A stretch of 64,000 bases of DNA from Facklamia lactis (GCF_015863205.1 NZ_JACBXQ010000005.1:62001-126000); one strand, 5' to 3'. Positions 53,268 to 62,510 are shown, counted from the first letter of the stretch. A program made the numbers and translations. The notes: generated by a model not told the origin, from the letters alone.

Positions 53268-54760
53268 TATTTATCCTCCTTCACATCTAAGCGAATCCTT
53301 GGATCAACTAATGTCATAGCAATATCACCAAGTAAAACAGACACCACACCCAGAACAGAGAAGATAAAGATTAAACCAATCGCAATCGGATTATTATGTG
53401 CCAAGATAGAATCTGGCAACATTTTCCCCATACCTGGAATAGCAAACACTGCTTCTGTCATGGTCGCACCTGCAATCGAGAAGATAATGGCACCAGGAAT
53501 TCCGTTTACAATTGGGATGACTGCATTCTTAAAGATATGCTTTCGCGAAATCTCAGTTTCACTGAGCCCCTTTGCACGAGCAAATTTTACATAGTCAGAT
53601 GACTGTTGATCGACCATATAACGGCGCATCCACATTACACTCCCTGACAGGGATAACATGGCTAAGACAATGATTGGCATAATATATGATTTCACATTTC
53701 CTGCCCCCAAGATCGGGAATAAGTCAGGCATATCAAAGAATTGAGACCCTACATGACGCGCAAAGAAGATAAAGGCTAAGGCTGGAACTGAAATCAAGAG
53801 GGTAATAAAGACGGTTCCCAACTTATCGATCCATTGCCCCTTATAGCGGGCCATTAGCACTGCCATTGGAATCGCCATTAAATACATCAAGCTGACCCCA
53901 AACAAGCCATTGATCATTGAAATTTGGATCATGGAAGGATCTTGGTTAATGTTTTTAGCTCCGGCATAATTATTATCAAACATCCGCTTCTCTGTCGGTG
54001 AAATTTCACTGGTTGGTTTATAATAGCGGGTAAAAGGATTTAAGGATGATTTGAAAGTCTTTCCATCTTCTAATGTAATTTCTTCCGTTTTAGGACGTCC
54101 CTGAGGGTTCGTAATTACATCGATTACCGGTTGTCCTGCAAAAGTTGGATAAGAAACTCCCAAATTAATTTTCAAGAAATTTTGGTGAATAAAAGGGAAT
54201 GTTTTATTGAAATATATTTGATAATAATACTTGGTTCCTGAACCGGTTATCGACCAGCCTGCGGTCTTATCGTGGGTAATTTGATAGCCACGCTTCAGGT
54301 CAGGATTCTCTGGATCTTGAACACGCCAAGGATGGTCTAGTTCAAATAGATTCTTATAGAAACTTAGCACTCGTGTCCCAATCGAAATATCATCGGTTGC
54401 AAAATAAGCACCTGATACTGGCAATTGCTCCACTTTCCAATCGGAATTTTCTTTTGCCCATTTGTCGACAATCGCCTGATTAGCAGCACTCTCACTATTC
54501 GTAAATTCAGGATAATCTTTTTGAATGGTTTCTTGCAGATGTTTTTGACTTAAATAATGATGGTAGCCCATTCTTTGAAAGGCTGTATTTTGATAGTCTA
54601 ATAATTTATCTGGTTGAGATTTTAACTTCGTAACGGCGGGGTCATCTCGAAAAATTGCGTTTCTCGGCACTAGCGCATACACAGCTACATAGACTAGGGT
54701 TGTAACCATGAAGATCGAAAATAGTGACCGAAGAATTCGTTTAAATATATATTTCCACAT
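53267..54760 (-). CDS. amiC: Oligopeptide ABC permease AmiC/OppB with large extracellular insert
   Basis: The 497 residues are about 190 more than ordinary OppB proteins. The extra part (about 35-265) sits after the first helix and faces outward, exactly as in streptococcal AmiC (about 498 residues). The C-terminal half has the usual five helices and the EAA-type loop FARAKGLSETEISRKHIFKNA. AGGAGG lies upstream of the ATG. A hairpin separates it from amiA. Confidence 0.93.
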   Translation of the reverse strand: MWKYIFKRILRSLFSIFMVTTLVYVAVYALVPRNAIFRDDPAVTKLKSQPDKLLDYQNTAFQRMGYHHYLSQKHLQETIQKDYPEFTNSESAANQAIVDKWAKENSDWKVEQLPVSGAYFATDDISIGTRVLSFYKNLFELDHPWRVQDPENPDLKRGYQITHDKTAGWSITGSGTKYYYQIYFNKTFPFIHQNFLKINLGVSYPTFAGQPVIDVITNPQGRPKTEEITLEDGKTFKSSLNPFTRYYKPTSEISPTEKRMFDNNYAGAKNINQDPSMIQISMINGLFGVSLMYLMAIPMAVLMARYKGQWIDKLGTVFITLLISVPALAFIFFARHVGSQFFDMPDLFPILGAGNVKSYIMPIIVLAMLSLSGSVMWMRRYMVDQQSSDYVKFARAKGLSETEISRKHIFKNAVIPIVNGIPGAIIFSIAGATMTEAVFAIPGMGKMLPDSILAHNNPIAIGLIFIFSVLGVVSVLLGDIAMTLVDPRIRLDVKEDK

Positions 54761-54786
54761 ATGTTATGAATCCTCCTATAATAAAT

Positions 54787-54814
54787 GAAAAAGGCTAATT
54801 TCTCAGCCTTTTTC
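54787..54814 (-). terminator. Intra-operon hairpin between amiA and amiC
   Basis: Perfect 10-base arms GAAAAAGGCT and AGCCTTTTTC, with the T-rich arm forming part of the stem. A partial terminator or mRNA-stabilising stem here would let the binding protein be made in excess over the permeases, as is common in opp operons. Confidence 0.7.
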
Positions 54815-54840
54815 ATCTAAGATCTCATTGTATTTAACGC

Positions 54841-56946
54841 TTATTCAGCAGACTCTTCAGATGTTTCTTCTTCTTTTGATTCCTCTGATTCTTCTTTAGT
54901 TTCTTCAGATTCTTCTTTTGATTCTTCTTGAGTTTCTTCTTTCGAATCTGATTCGTCGCCAGCCTCTTCTTTTTCACCTGAGATACTGCTGGCGTCTATT
55001 TTCTTAGCTTCCCATTCATCATAAGCTTTTTGCCATTGTTCTTTTGAAACAGGCTCTGCTTGAACTTTCATAAATTTAAAGCGTTGACCACCAGTTCCTG
55101 CAAAAGCATACGGTCCAGAGAAAGGCACAACGTTTGTCACACGTAATAAAGAACCACCCGTACGAATTGGAATGGCAATCGCTGAATCCGTTAGCCAAGC
55201 TTGAGCTTTAGCATGTGCATCATAACGAGCATCCATATCATCTGTAATTGCATTTGCTTCATCAACCAGAGTTCCATATTCTTCAAGGCCTGATTCTTTA
55301 CGAGCCTCAGCATATGGATCTTCTGCTCCTTCTTGAAGAATTGGATCAAATCCAATCGGCACTAAGAAAGTACCATTTTTTGGATGATAAATATCTAAGA
55401 AAGTTGAGGGGTCCAGATAATCTGGAATCCATCCAGACTCATTCGTAAAGTCATAATCAACTTCTGCCGCAACTGTCGCATTAAAGGTTGCAGCTAAGTA
55501 AGGGTCTTGAGCAAGTAATACAGGGTTAATTACAACATTGTCAGATCCTAAAGATTCTTCAATTGTTGCTTTTAATGATTTAGCTTGATTTACAGCAAGT
55601 GGTACAGTTTCTAATACAGGAATATCAATTTGAATCGGGAAAGTCACACCGTCAACTTCTAGCTCAGCCTTAGCTTCCTCAATTAATTTCTTAGCTTTTT
55701 CAGGATTATAGAATCCATCTTGCCCGTCTTCTAAATTAACATCTCCGTATAATTCAGGATCCATTTCTTGTAAATGACGCAGTGTTGCATCACCAAAATT
55801 TTCTTCTCCCACATTAACATACTCTGGAGCGACTAATGTATTACGAATATCTGTATCCGCAAATTCTTCTCCAAATAATTGAGTCATATAAGTATGACGA
55901 TCAAAGCCGAACATAATCGCTTGTCGGAATTTTTTATTTAAGATAGCAGAATGTGTATCTTCATGCTGAGAATCATCAGATTTACCAGTTGCTTCATGCT
56001 TAATACGGTTCATATTAAATTGTAATAAGAAAGCAGAACCCTGTCTTCGTTGCTGCGTAATTTCATTTTCAAATTCTGCTTTTACTTCTTTATAAATTGG
56101 TAAGTTAGGTTGAACAGTAAAGAATGATACAGCCCCATCCTTATAAAGACGATAAAAAACTTCAGGATCTGATCCGTCATTGTATGTAAATGATACTGTA
56201 TCCACAAAGACATTGCCTGCATCCCAATAATTTTCATTCTTCACATATTCAATTTGTGATTTAGCTGTTAAATTGGTTAATAAGAACGGTCCATTGTATA
56301 AAATAGAATCCGGTGATAGGCTACCAAAATCAGCCCCCATAGAATCTAAGAATTCCTGATTAATCGGATATAAAATACCATAAGTTGTCTTCGAATTGAA
56401 GTATGGTTCAGGCTTGGTTAAGGTATATTCTAAAGTGTAATCGTCGACTGCCTTTACCCCAACTTCAGCAAAGTCAGTGATTTCACCATTAATGTATTCA
56501 TTGAGGCCTTTGATTGAGTTTTGAACAATCGGTAGCATTTCAGATTGAACTTCTACCGCATGTTGCAAGCCAGTGACAAAGTCATGAGCGGTCGTTTCAG
56601 CCCATTCATTACCATTCATGTCATACCACATCACACCGGGACGAATTTTATAAGTGTAAGTCAATCCGTCTTCCGACACTTCATGTGATTCCGCCACTGC
56701 TGGGATATAGTTACCGTATTGGTCATTCTCATAAAGTCCATCAATAAAATTCACCGTATGGTTAGTATTGATATCACGCATTGAGAAGGTATAATCAAGT
56801 GAAGTAGGGTCCGTTAAATAAGTTGCTTTATATTCGGGTACGAGTTCCCCTTCTTCTTGTGCAAAACTTGTCATAGGCGCTGCAAGACTTCCTAAAGTAA
56901 AGGCAGCCATAATCGAAACAATCGCTTTTTTAATTTGTTTCTTCAT
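54841..56946 (-). CDS. amiA: Oligopeptide-binding protein AmiA/OppA, without lipobox and with acidic tail
   Basis: A 701-residue family 5 solute-binding protein. The mature domain begins VPEYKATYLTDPTSLDYT, and HDFVTGLQHAVE and KKFRQAIMFGFDRH are typical OppA segments. AmiA is normally a lipoprotein, but this signal peptide ends SFAQ near residue 30 and contains no cysteine. The last 45 residues are almost only Glu, Ser, Lys and Thr (SKEETQEESKEESEETKEES). How the protein stays at the surface is therefore unclear. GGAGG precedes the ATG. First gene of the ami operon, behind a strong promoter with a cre site. Confidence 0.92.
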   Translation of the reverse strand: MKKQIKKAIVSIMAAFTLGSLAAPMTSFAQEEGELVPEYKATYLTDPTSLDYTFSMRDINTNHTVNFIDGLYENDQYGNYIPAVAESHEVSEDGLTYTYKIRPGVMWYDMNGNEWAETTAHDFVTGLQHAVEVQSEMLPIVQNSIKGLNEYINGEITDFAEVGVKAVDDYTLEYTLTKPEPYFNSKTTYGILYPINQEFLDSMGADFGSLSPDSILYNGPFLLTNLTAKSQIEYVKNENYWDAGNVFVDTVSFTYNDGSDPEVFYRLYKDGAVSFFTVQPNLPIYKEVKAEFENEITQQRRQGSAFLLQFNMNRIKHEATGKSDDSQHEDTHSAILNKKFRQAIMFGFDRHTYMTQLFGEEFADTDIRNTLVAPEYVNVGEENFGDATLRHLQEMDPELYGDVNLEDGQDGFYNPEKAKKLIEEAKAELEVDGVTFPIQIDIPVLETVPLAVNQAKSLKATIEESLGSDNVVINPVLLAQDPYLAATFNATVAAEVDYDFTNESGWIPDYLDPSTFLDIYHPKNGTFLVPIGFDPILQEGAEDPYAEARKESGLEEYGTLVDEANAITDDMDARYDAHAKAQAWLTDSAIAIPIRTGGSLLRVTNVVPFSGPYAFAGTGGQRFKFMKVQAEPVSKEQWQKAYDEWEAKKIDASSISGEKEEAGDESDSKEETQEESKEESEETKEESEESKEEETSEESAE

Positions 56947-57036
56947 TTTTTTCCTCCTTATAATTTGCTTTCCAACAACCGACTGTTCTTTTTTTCTTTG
57001 TTCATTACCTCACTTTCAAACCCTTGTATTAATTTC

Positions 57037-57065
57037 ATCTTACCAACGCATGAAAACGCTGTCAA
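57037..57065 (-). promoter_or_regulatory. ami promoter overlapped by a consensus cre site
   Basis: On the minus strand TTGACA (57060-57065) and TAAGAT (57037-57042) are exactly 17 bases apart. ATGAAAACGCTGTCA (57050-57064, plus strand) fits every position of the cre consensus WTGNAANCGNWNNCW and covers the -35 and the spacer. CcpA bound there would block RNA polymerase, so peptide uptake should fall when preferred sugars are present. The leader is about 85 bases. Confidence 0.88.
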
Positions 57066-57350
57066 CGGTTTGGTGTCTTTATTCGCAAAAATTAATATTC
57101 CATAAGAAATTATCACCCTTTTTTCATTTTAAGCCTCAATATCCCCTATTTTGGCCTTAAAATTTCAAAAAATAAAAATTTTAATAAATTTTCTGATAAA
57201 ATACACAAATTTTTATCTTTTGAAAAAATGATATCGTTTTCTTGGAACCGCTTTTATTTTACCCCGAATAAATTCAAATTACCATGCTATTTTTATGAAA
57301 ATTTGATTTGAAAAATCTCATTATATTAACATAAGATTTTATATAATGTT

Positions 57351-57389
57351 TTGACTCTAATATTCTGCAAATTTAAGATGTAAAACATC
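57351..57389 (+). promoter_or_regulatory. Promoter and dyad before the NarL-type two-component genes
   Basis: TTGACT (57351-57356) and TAAGAT (57374-57379) are 17 bases apart. GATGT-AAA-ACATC (57377-57389) is a perfect small dyad covering the -10 end and the probable start point, a possible operator. The remaining gap (57066-57350) is AT-rich with nothing else recognised. Confidence 0.6.
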
Positions 57390-57426
57390 GTATCTTCTGT
57401 TAAAATCCATACTATGAGGTGATCAC

Positions 57427-58548
57427 ATGCGTCCCATTCAATATCTACTTATCTTAATATCCTTTCTACTCTCTTATGCTATTCAGAACTTTTGGTCTGG
57501 CCCCATCATCATTTATCTACTGCTCGTCCTTATTCACCAGATTAAATGGTATTATACTCATAACCGACCGTTCGTTATTTTATTTCTATTCTTTTCATAT
57601 CTCATCTTATTCTTAAAATTTAAAATGGATCCTCATTTTGATTTTTTCTTATTATTGGTTTATATAATTGATTTATATTCAATCTTAGAAGAGAAAAAAG
57701 CTTTAATTGCGGGACTCATATCTTTGTTAATCCTCTTTATTTATTCATTTTTCCAGTCGATCATCATTGATCCCAGTCATCTTGCTTTCTATTTATGTGC
57801 TTGGGCCTTCATTCATTTAATTGCCAAGCTCAAAAGAGAACAAAAAGACTTAAGGGAGAAAAGTTTCCAATGGCAGATTCAAGAGAATGAATTGCGAACA
57901 CAGCAAGCACATATAATCGCCCAAGAAAAGACCTTACAAGAAGTGCGAACGCTACAAGAGAGAAATCGATTATCAAGAGACATCCATGATTCAGCTGGTC
58001 ATGTACTCTCGACGGTCATTATTCAGTTAGATGCCATTGCCCTCTTAAGTCAAGATCACTTACCTCAAGTGGCGGAGATGGCTCATCATTTGCGTGATTT
58101 CACTCAGAAAGGACTACAAGAAGTTCGCCAGATTGTCCATTCAATGAAACCTATCCATTATGATCGCGTTTCTTTCATTGAGAAACTTCAACAAATCATG
58201 GATGACTTCCAAAATCATAGTCATATCCATTTATTATTCTATTATAACGATGCCCTTTTTAGTCTCACCCATGAGCAACAAGAGACACTCTATCGCGCTG
58301 TTCAAGAATTTCTTGCGAACACAGCCAAACATGCCCATGCGAGCCAGATCCAAATTAATATGCACTTTACCGATAAAAGTTTGATTTTTACAATGGAGGA
58401 CAACGGTAGAGGAACGGATCAAATTGTTCCTTCAGTTGGTCTGACTGGCTTACAAGAACGCATTGAACTCGTGGGAGGTAAGCTTCAACACTTTACTTCT
58501 AAAGGTAAAGGTTTCCGTACTCGAATTGTACTTTATAGAAAGGACTAA
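57427..58548 (+). CDS. NarL-type sensor histidine kinase (HisKA_3), LnrJ-like
   Basis: A 373-residue kinase. Five or six hydrophobic helices fill residues 5-135 with almost no extracellular loops, so it senses within the membrane. A coiled helix (about 135-180) leads to the HisKA_3 box SRDIHDSAGHVLS (His about 187), and the ATPase has QEFLANTAKHA, EDNGRGT and GLTGLQER. Intramembrane-sensing kinases of this kind next to ABC exporters respond to membrane-active antibiotics. It overlaps nothing; the regulator gene starts three bases after its stop. The order kinase-regulator-ATPase-permease-permease equals Bacillus lnrJKLMN. Confidence 0.88.
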   Translation: MRPIQYLLILISFLLSYAIQNFWSGPIIIYLLLVLIHQIKWYYTHNRPFVILFLFFSYLILFLKFKMDPHFDFFLLLVYIIDLYSILEEKKALIAGLISLLILFIYSFFQSIIIDPSHLAFYLCAWAFIHLIAKLKREQKDLREKSFQWQIQENELRTQQAHIIAQEKTLQEVRTLQERNRLSRDIHDSAGHVLSTVIIQLDAIALLSQDHLPQVAEMAHHLRDFTQKGLQEVRQIVHSMKPIHYDRVSFIEKLQQIMDDFQNHSHIHLLFYYNDALFSLTHEQQETLYRAVQEFLANTAKHAHASQIQINMHFTDKSLIFTMEDNGRGTDQIVPSVGLTGLQERIELVGGKLQHFTSKGKGFRTRIVLYRKD

Positions 58549-58551
58549 CTC

Positions 58552-59184
58552 ATGACTAAAATTCTCTTAGTAGACGATGAAACACTGATTCGTTCTGGAC
58601 TGGCTATTCTGCTCCAATCATTTTCAGAGTTAGAGATTATCGGGCAGGCTTCAAATGGAAAAGAAGCCTTTGCCTTCTGCCAAGCACAAAGACCGGACTG
58701 CATCTTAATGGATATTCGTATGCCTGAAATGAATGGTATCGAAGCCACCCAGCGGATTCATGAACTCGACCCTTCAATAAAAATTTTAATTCTAACCACT
58801 TTTCAAGATTCCGAATACATTAGCCAGGCGCTTCAATACGGGGCTTCAGGCTATCTACTCAAAGATTCAAGCCACCAAGAGATTGCCGAAGCCATCTCAA
58901 CACTGATGCAAGGCAATATGGTCTTTGACGGAAAAATCAGCCATCATTTAGTACTACAAAAATCACTGAGCCAGTCTTTTAAGCCCCAAAACTACCAATT
59001 AAAAGAAAAGGAAGTGGAAATCATCCGCTTAGTGGCTTCTGGCCTGAATAATCAAGAGATTGCCGACCAACTCTACCTCTCACTCGGAACCGTCAAGAAT
59101 AACGTCTCTTTAATCCTCGATAAATTAGAGCTTAGAGATCGGACCCAATTAGCCATTTTCGCCTTCGAAAAGGGAATTAAATAA
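58552..59184 (+). CDS. NarL/LuxR-family response regulator, LnrK-like
   Basis: A 210-residue regulator with receiver pocket VDDE, phospho-acceptor Asp54 in LMDIRMPEMNG, TTF and LLKDS switch residues, and a LuxR-type helix-turn-helix (LKEKEVEIIRLVASGLNNQEI, then LYLSLGTVKNNV). AGAAAGGA lies inside the kinase end, so the pair is coupled. It likely turns on the downstream exporter operon through dyads such as that at 59223-59236. Confidence 0.9.
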   Translation: MTKILLVDDETLIRSGLAILLQSFSELEIIGQASNGKEAFAFCQAQRPDCILMDIRMPEMNGIEATQRIHELDPSIKILILTTFQDSEYISQALQYGASGYLLKDSSHQEIAEAISTLMQGNMVFDGKISHHLVLQKSLSQSFKPQNYQLKEKEVEIIRLVASGLNNQEIADQLYLSLGTVKNNVSLILDKLELRDRTQLAIFAFEKGIK

Positions 59185-59192
59185 TCACTTTC

Positions 59193-59222
59193 AGGAGCCG
59201 TTACTTTCTGCTCCTTTTTTTA
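59193..59222 (+). terminator. Terminator after the response regulator
   Basis: Arms AGGAGC and GCTCCT with an 11-base loop, followed by seven T. It separates the two-component genes from the exporter genes, which must have their own promoter. Confidence 0.8.
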
Positions 59223-59236
59223 ATGACTTAAGTCAT
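59223..59236. promoter_or_regulatory. 14-bp palindrome upstream of the exporter genes
   Basis: ATGACTTAAGTCAT is a perfect palindrome 82 bases before the ATPase start and right after the terminator. It is a natural candidate site for the response regulator. A TTAAAATAAAG stretch near 59280 could be the -10 region. Confidence 0.5.
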
Positions 59237-59317
59237 GCCTTCCCATGACCCTAGTGAATACCAATAGGTAACGATTAGACTTAAAATAAAGTTGTTCAAT
59301 TAAAGGAGGAATCATTT

Positions 59318-60256
59318 ATGAGCCAAATCACCATTGATAATATTTTTAAAAGCTATGCCAAAGAATCGGTTTTGTCGAATGTCTCATTCCACATTGCCCC
59401 CGGAGAAACGTTTGGTCTTATTGGACCTAATGGAGCCGGCAAGTCAACGCTCATTGATATTATCACTGGGCTACAACGCCCTGATTCAGGAAGTATTTAT
59501 ATTGACGGTTTAAAGGTGCCAAAAGATATCACTAAAATCAGAGCGCAACTTGGATTAGTTCCTCAAGAAATCGCACTCATCCAAGATATCTCGGCAAAGG
59601 CTAATCTCGAATATTTTGGCGGCTTATACGGTCTCCATGGAAACCATCTGAAAAATCAGATTTCAATGGCTCTGTCAGCAGTTGGACTGAAAGAAACCAA
59701 TAAAAAAGCCATTAAAACTTATTCTGGCGGTATGCAAAGACGGCTGAATATTGCAGCGGCCATCATGCACCAACCTAAATTACTAATTCTTGACGAACCT
59801 ACGGTCGGAGTCGATCCCCAATCACGAAACAATATCTTTGAATTCATCCAACAAATGAATCAAGAATTTAACACCACTATTCTCTATACCTCACATTACA
59901 TGGAAGAAGTAGAAGCCCTTTGCGATCGTATCTATATCTTGGATCATGGAAAACAAATCGCCTACGGTAGTCAAGAAGAGATTAAAATGCTGGTTCAAGA
60001 TTCCATCAAATGGCACCTAGAAGTGGTCAACCCAGACCTTAACCTATCTGATACCTTAAGCCATTTAACAGGGGTAGAGAAAGTTTTACAAGAACAACGA
60101 ACCTATCAACTTATCGTAGATCCACTTGAATTTGATAGTCACCAGCTTTTAGAACTATTACACCAAGAATCAATTGAAATTCATTCTTTATCGCGCGAAG
60201 AGCTCAGTCTAGAAGAAGCCTTTCTGAGTTTAACAGGGAAAACTTTGAGAGACTAG
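59318..60256 (+). CDS. ABC exporter ATPase, LnrL-like
   Basis: A 312-residue ATPase of the drug/antibiotic exporter (DRA/CcmA) group: Walker A GPNGAGKST (about 37-45), signature YSGGMQRRLNIA, Walker B LLILDEPTVGVD and switch YTSHYM. The C-terminal 90 residues form the usual LnrL/NodI extension. AAAGGAGG precedes the ATG. The length equals Bacillus LnrL (about 311). It energises the two permeases encoded next. Confidence 0.9.
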   Translation: MSQITIDNIFKSYAKESVLSNVSFHIAPGETFGLIGPNGAGKSTLIDIITGLQRPDSGSIYIDGLKVPKDITKIRAQLGLVPQEIALIQDISAKANLEYFGGLYGLHGNHLKNQISMALSAVGLKETNKKAIKTYSGGMQRRLNIAAAIMHQPKLLILDEPTVGVDPQSRNNIFEFIQQMNQEFNTTILYTSHYMEEVEALCDRIYILDHGKQIAYGSQEEIKMLVQDSIKWHLEVVNPDLNLSDTLSHLTGVEKVLQEQRTYQLIVDPLEFDSHQLLELLHQESIEIHSLSREELSLEEAFLSLTGKTLRD

Positions 60257-60266
60257 GAGGGAAAAG

Positions 60267-61403
60267 ATGAACAAGTTATGCTACTACTTATTAACGGAGT
60301 TTCGACTATTCAAGCATTCTTTTTGGCAATCGCTCATCTCGATTCTCCTTATTCCTTTAATCATGTCGGGCTTTTTTGCTTTTTCTTTTTCCTCTTCTTA
60401 CCAACCAGAATTCAAACCTGATCCCATTAAGTTATCTCTAGATAACCAAGATCGAGGGAGTTATGGACAAGAACTGGTCAACTTAATAGAAGATCAACAA
60501 AATCAAAGCCTATTTGAAATTAAAAATGCCGAAGAAGCTGATTTTAACCTCTTGATTAAAGAAAACTATTCCGACCAGCTCTCCCAAACAGCTGTTGAAA
60601 TCAAAGGAAAAACAAACGTTTCCCATCAGCAAGGTCAATTCCTTCAGCACTTTATCAGTCAATGGCAGACACAACTAGCCAAAAATCATGAACTCATCCA
60701 GCAGAGTGGTGAACAATACCCAACTATAATGGAAACATTACAGATGAAAACCCAAGACCTTAATCAGGAGCTTTTTGAACAAAAATCTTTCTCTACCGAT
60801 AAAACGCTGTCCTCTACCCAATATTCATCGATCGCTTCCATGCATTACTTAATTTTTATTCTTGCCATATCAGCTGCAACCCTAAATTCTAAAAAAGAAT
60901 TTTCCGGCCTACGCAAACGAATTTCAACCGTCCCTTTAAGTGCTGCTCAATCCGTTAGCTTCGATCTCATATCGCATACTTTATTAACCACTTTTTATAC
61001 CAGTCTTTACATCTTAATTTGGAAATTAATCTCACCAGAATCCTTTGCTCATAATCCACTTTTCTATCTATTCTGGATGGGACTTTTCTCTTTCTTACTG
61101 TTCAGTTTCTATCATTTAATCAATTACCTAATTCCAACCAAGTATGTCATGATAGTTCTTAATTTACTAATGTATCTTTATATGTTTCTAATTATTTTCC
61201 CAATGGATGATATTCTCTCTGGACCGATCGCTCAGTGGATTGCGAGCAATCCCATGCGCGAACTCTTTCAACAACCTCTCATCCATTACTTGAAGAGTGG
61301 ACATTGGACCACTCACTGGCCGATTGCTCTCTGGCTCATAATTGTGAGCATCGTCATGGCCCTTATCACCATCTATCTGAAACAATTAAAGGAGGAACGC
61401 TAA
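60267..61403 (+). CDS. ABC-2 type exporter permease, LnrM-like
   Basis: A 378-residue permease: one N-terminal helix (about 20-42), an extracellular domain of about 150 residues, then five or six helices from about 190 on. This one-plus-five layout with a large first loop is the ABC-2 exporter fold. GGAGGG precedes the ATG. The stop TAA overlaps the next start by one base. Likely forms a heterodimer with the next permease. Confidence 0.85.
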   Translation: MNKLCYYLLTEFRLFKHSFWQSLISILLIPLIMSGFFAFSFSSSYQPEFKPDPIKLSLDNQDRGSYGQELVNLIEDQQNQSLFEIKNAEEADFNLLIKENYSDQLSQTAVEIKGKTNVSHQQGQFLQHFISQWQTQLAKNHELIQQSGEQYPTIMETLQMKTQDLNQELFEQKSFSTDKTLSSTQYSSIASMHYLIFILAISAATLNSKKEFSGLRKRISTVPLSAAQSVSFDLISHTLLTTFYTSLYILIWKLISPESFAHNPLFYLFWMGLFSFLLFSFYHLINYLIPTKYVMIVLNLLMYLYMFLIIFPMDDILSGPIAQWIASNPMRELFQQPLIHYLKSGHWTTHWPIALWLIIVSIVMALITIYLKQLKEER

Positions 61404-62461
61404 TGAGAAACTTATCCAATTTGGTCTTCTTTCATGCAAAACGCCTCGTTTCTAATCTTAGTTTTACTTCCTTAACACTGTTTATGCCTTTGGTTTTTAT
61501 TATCTTTTTTGCTAAAGTTAATGAGTCAGATTCTGTGGCTCCTACTTCAGAAATAGCAGTGATTAACCATTCTGATTGGATTTCTCAGGTGGTGCAGGCT
61601 CATATGCAAGAAGAAAATACTCATTATTTTACAGAGGATCGTTCAGAAGCTTTTCAGCAACTTGAAGAACGAGAATTAGCCATTGTCTATGAAATCCCTG
61701 AAAATTATCCAGAACAATCCATCATCGCTTATTCTTTAAACGGTGAAAATCGGGATCCCGTTTGGGAAGCTGATCTCATTCAAAGTTCTCATCGAGCCAT
61801 CGAGCATCAAGTTCTTAATCACTATCAAATCGATCCCGCCTCGCTCAATATTGAAGCTCAACAACCCACCTTAAACTTTATGACAAAAGGAATAGAAGAC
61901 GATTTAATCTTAATGGCAATCATGATCACTCTTTATATGGGAATGGGCGCCATGGTCACCACAGCTGATTTAGAACAATTACGTTCTCAACAAGTCTTAA
62001 AACGCGGCATCACTGCGAATTCCAATTCCTGGCTCGTATTAGGTAGCTTGTTGTTAGGATACTCACTTGCGATGCTATTCAATAGCTTTATGACCATGCT
62101 TATTTCCTGTCTAGTTCTAAACATTAGTCTAGCTAACCTTGCTCCATTATTAATTATCATCTTGAGTATGGCTTTCTTCTATAATGGTCTGATGATCTTC
62201 CTCTTCCGATATATTAAAGATAGCCGCATTATATTAGGGTTTGGTTTTCTGATTCCCACTCTCATGTTTATTATGACCTTTATTGGAAAAGAACTTGATC
62301 AATTCGAAATGATCAAATATTTAAGTCCTTTTCACTGGGTCTTTCAATACATCGATCGTGGAGACTTTTGGACCACCATCCCCATTGTCTTACTCTACGC
62401 TGGCGTTTTATTCACAGCAGGTTCCTTCAAAGTCGAAAGACTGCTAGCCAACAAAAAATAA
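61403..62461 (+). CDS. ABC-2 type exporter permease, LnrN-like
   Basis: A 352-residue permease. The ATG at 61403 overlaps the previous stop and follows AAAGGAGGA; the frame is open further upstream but inside the previous gene. The layout is the same as its partner: first helix (about 23-40), an external domain (about 42-180) and six C-terminal helices, including MTKGIEDDLILMAIMITLY. Together with the ATPase it should pump lipophilic antibiotics such as polyenes out of the membrane, as LnrLMN does for linearmycin. The actual substrate is unknown. Confidence 0.85.
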   Translation: MRNLSNLVFFHAKRLVSNLSFTSLTLFMPLVFIIFFAKVNESDSVAPTSEIAVINHSDWISQVVQAHMQEENTHYFTEDRSEAFQQLEERELAIVYEIPENYPEQSIIAYSLNGENRDPVWEADLIQSSHRAIEHQVLNHYQIDPASLNIEAQQPTLNFMTKGIEDDLILMAIMITLYMGMGAMVTTADLEQLRSQQVLKRGITANSNSWLVLGSLLLGYSLAMLFNSFMTMLISCLVLNISLANLAPLLIIILSMAFFYNGLMIFLFRYIKDSRIILGFGFLIPTLMFIMTFIGKELDQFEMIKYLSPFHWVFQYIDRGDFWTTIPIVLLYAGVLFTAGSFKVERLLANKK

Positions 62462-62502
62462 AAAAGACATCCGCTTAGTTTTTAGCTAAGCGGATGTCTT
62501 TT
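62462..62502. terminator. Bidirectional terminator between exporter and PTS genes
   Basis: Arms AAAAGACATCCGCTTAG and CTAAGCGGATGTCTTTT, perfect over 17 bases. It serves both the exporter operon and the convergent PTS gene. Confidence 0.92.
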
Positions 62503-62510
62503 ATGAAGGA

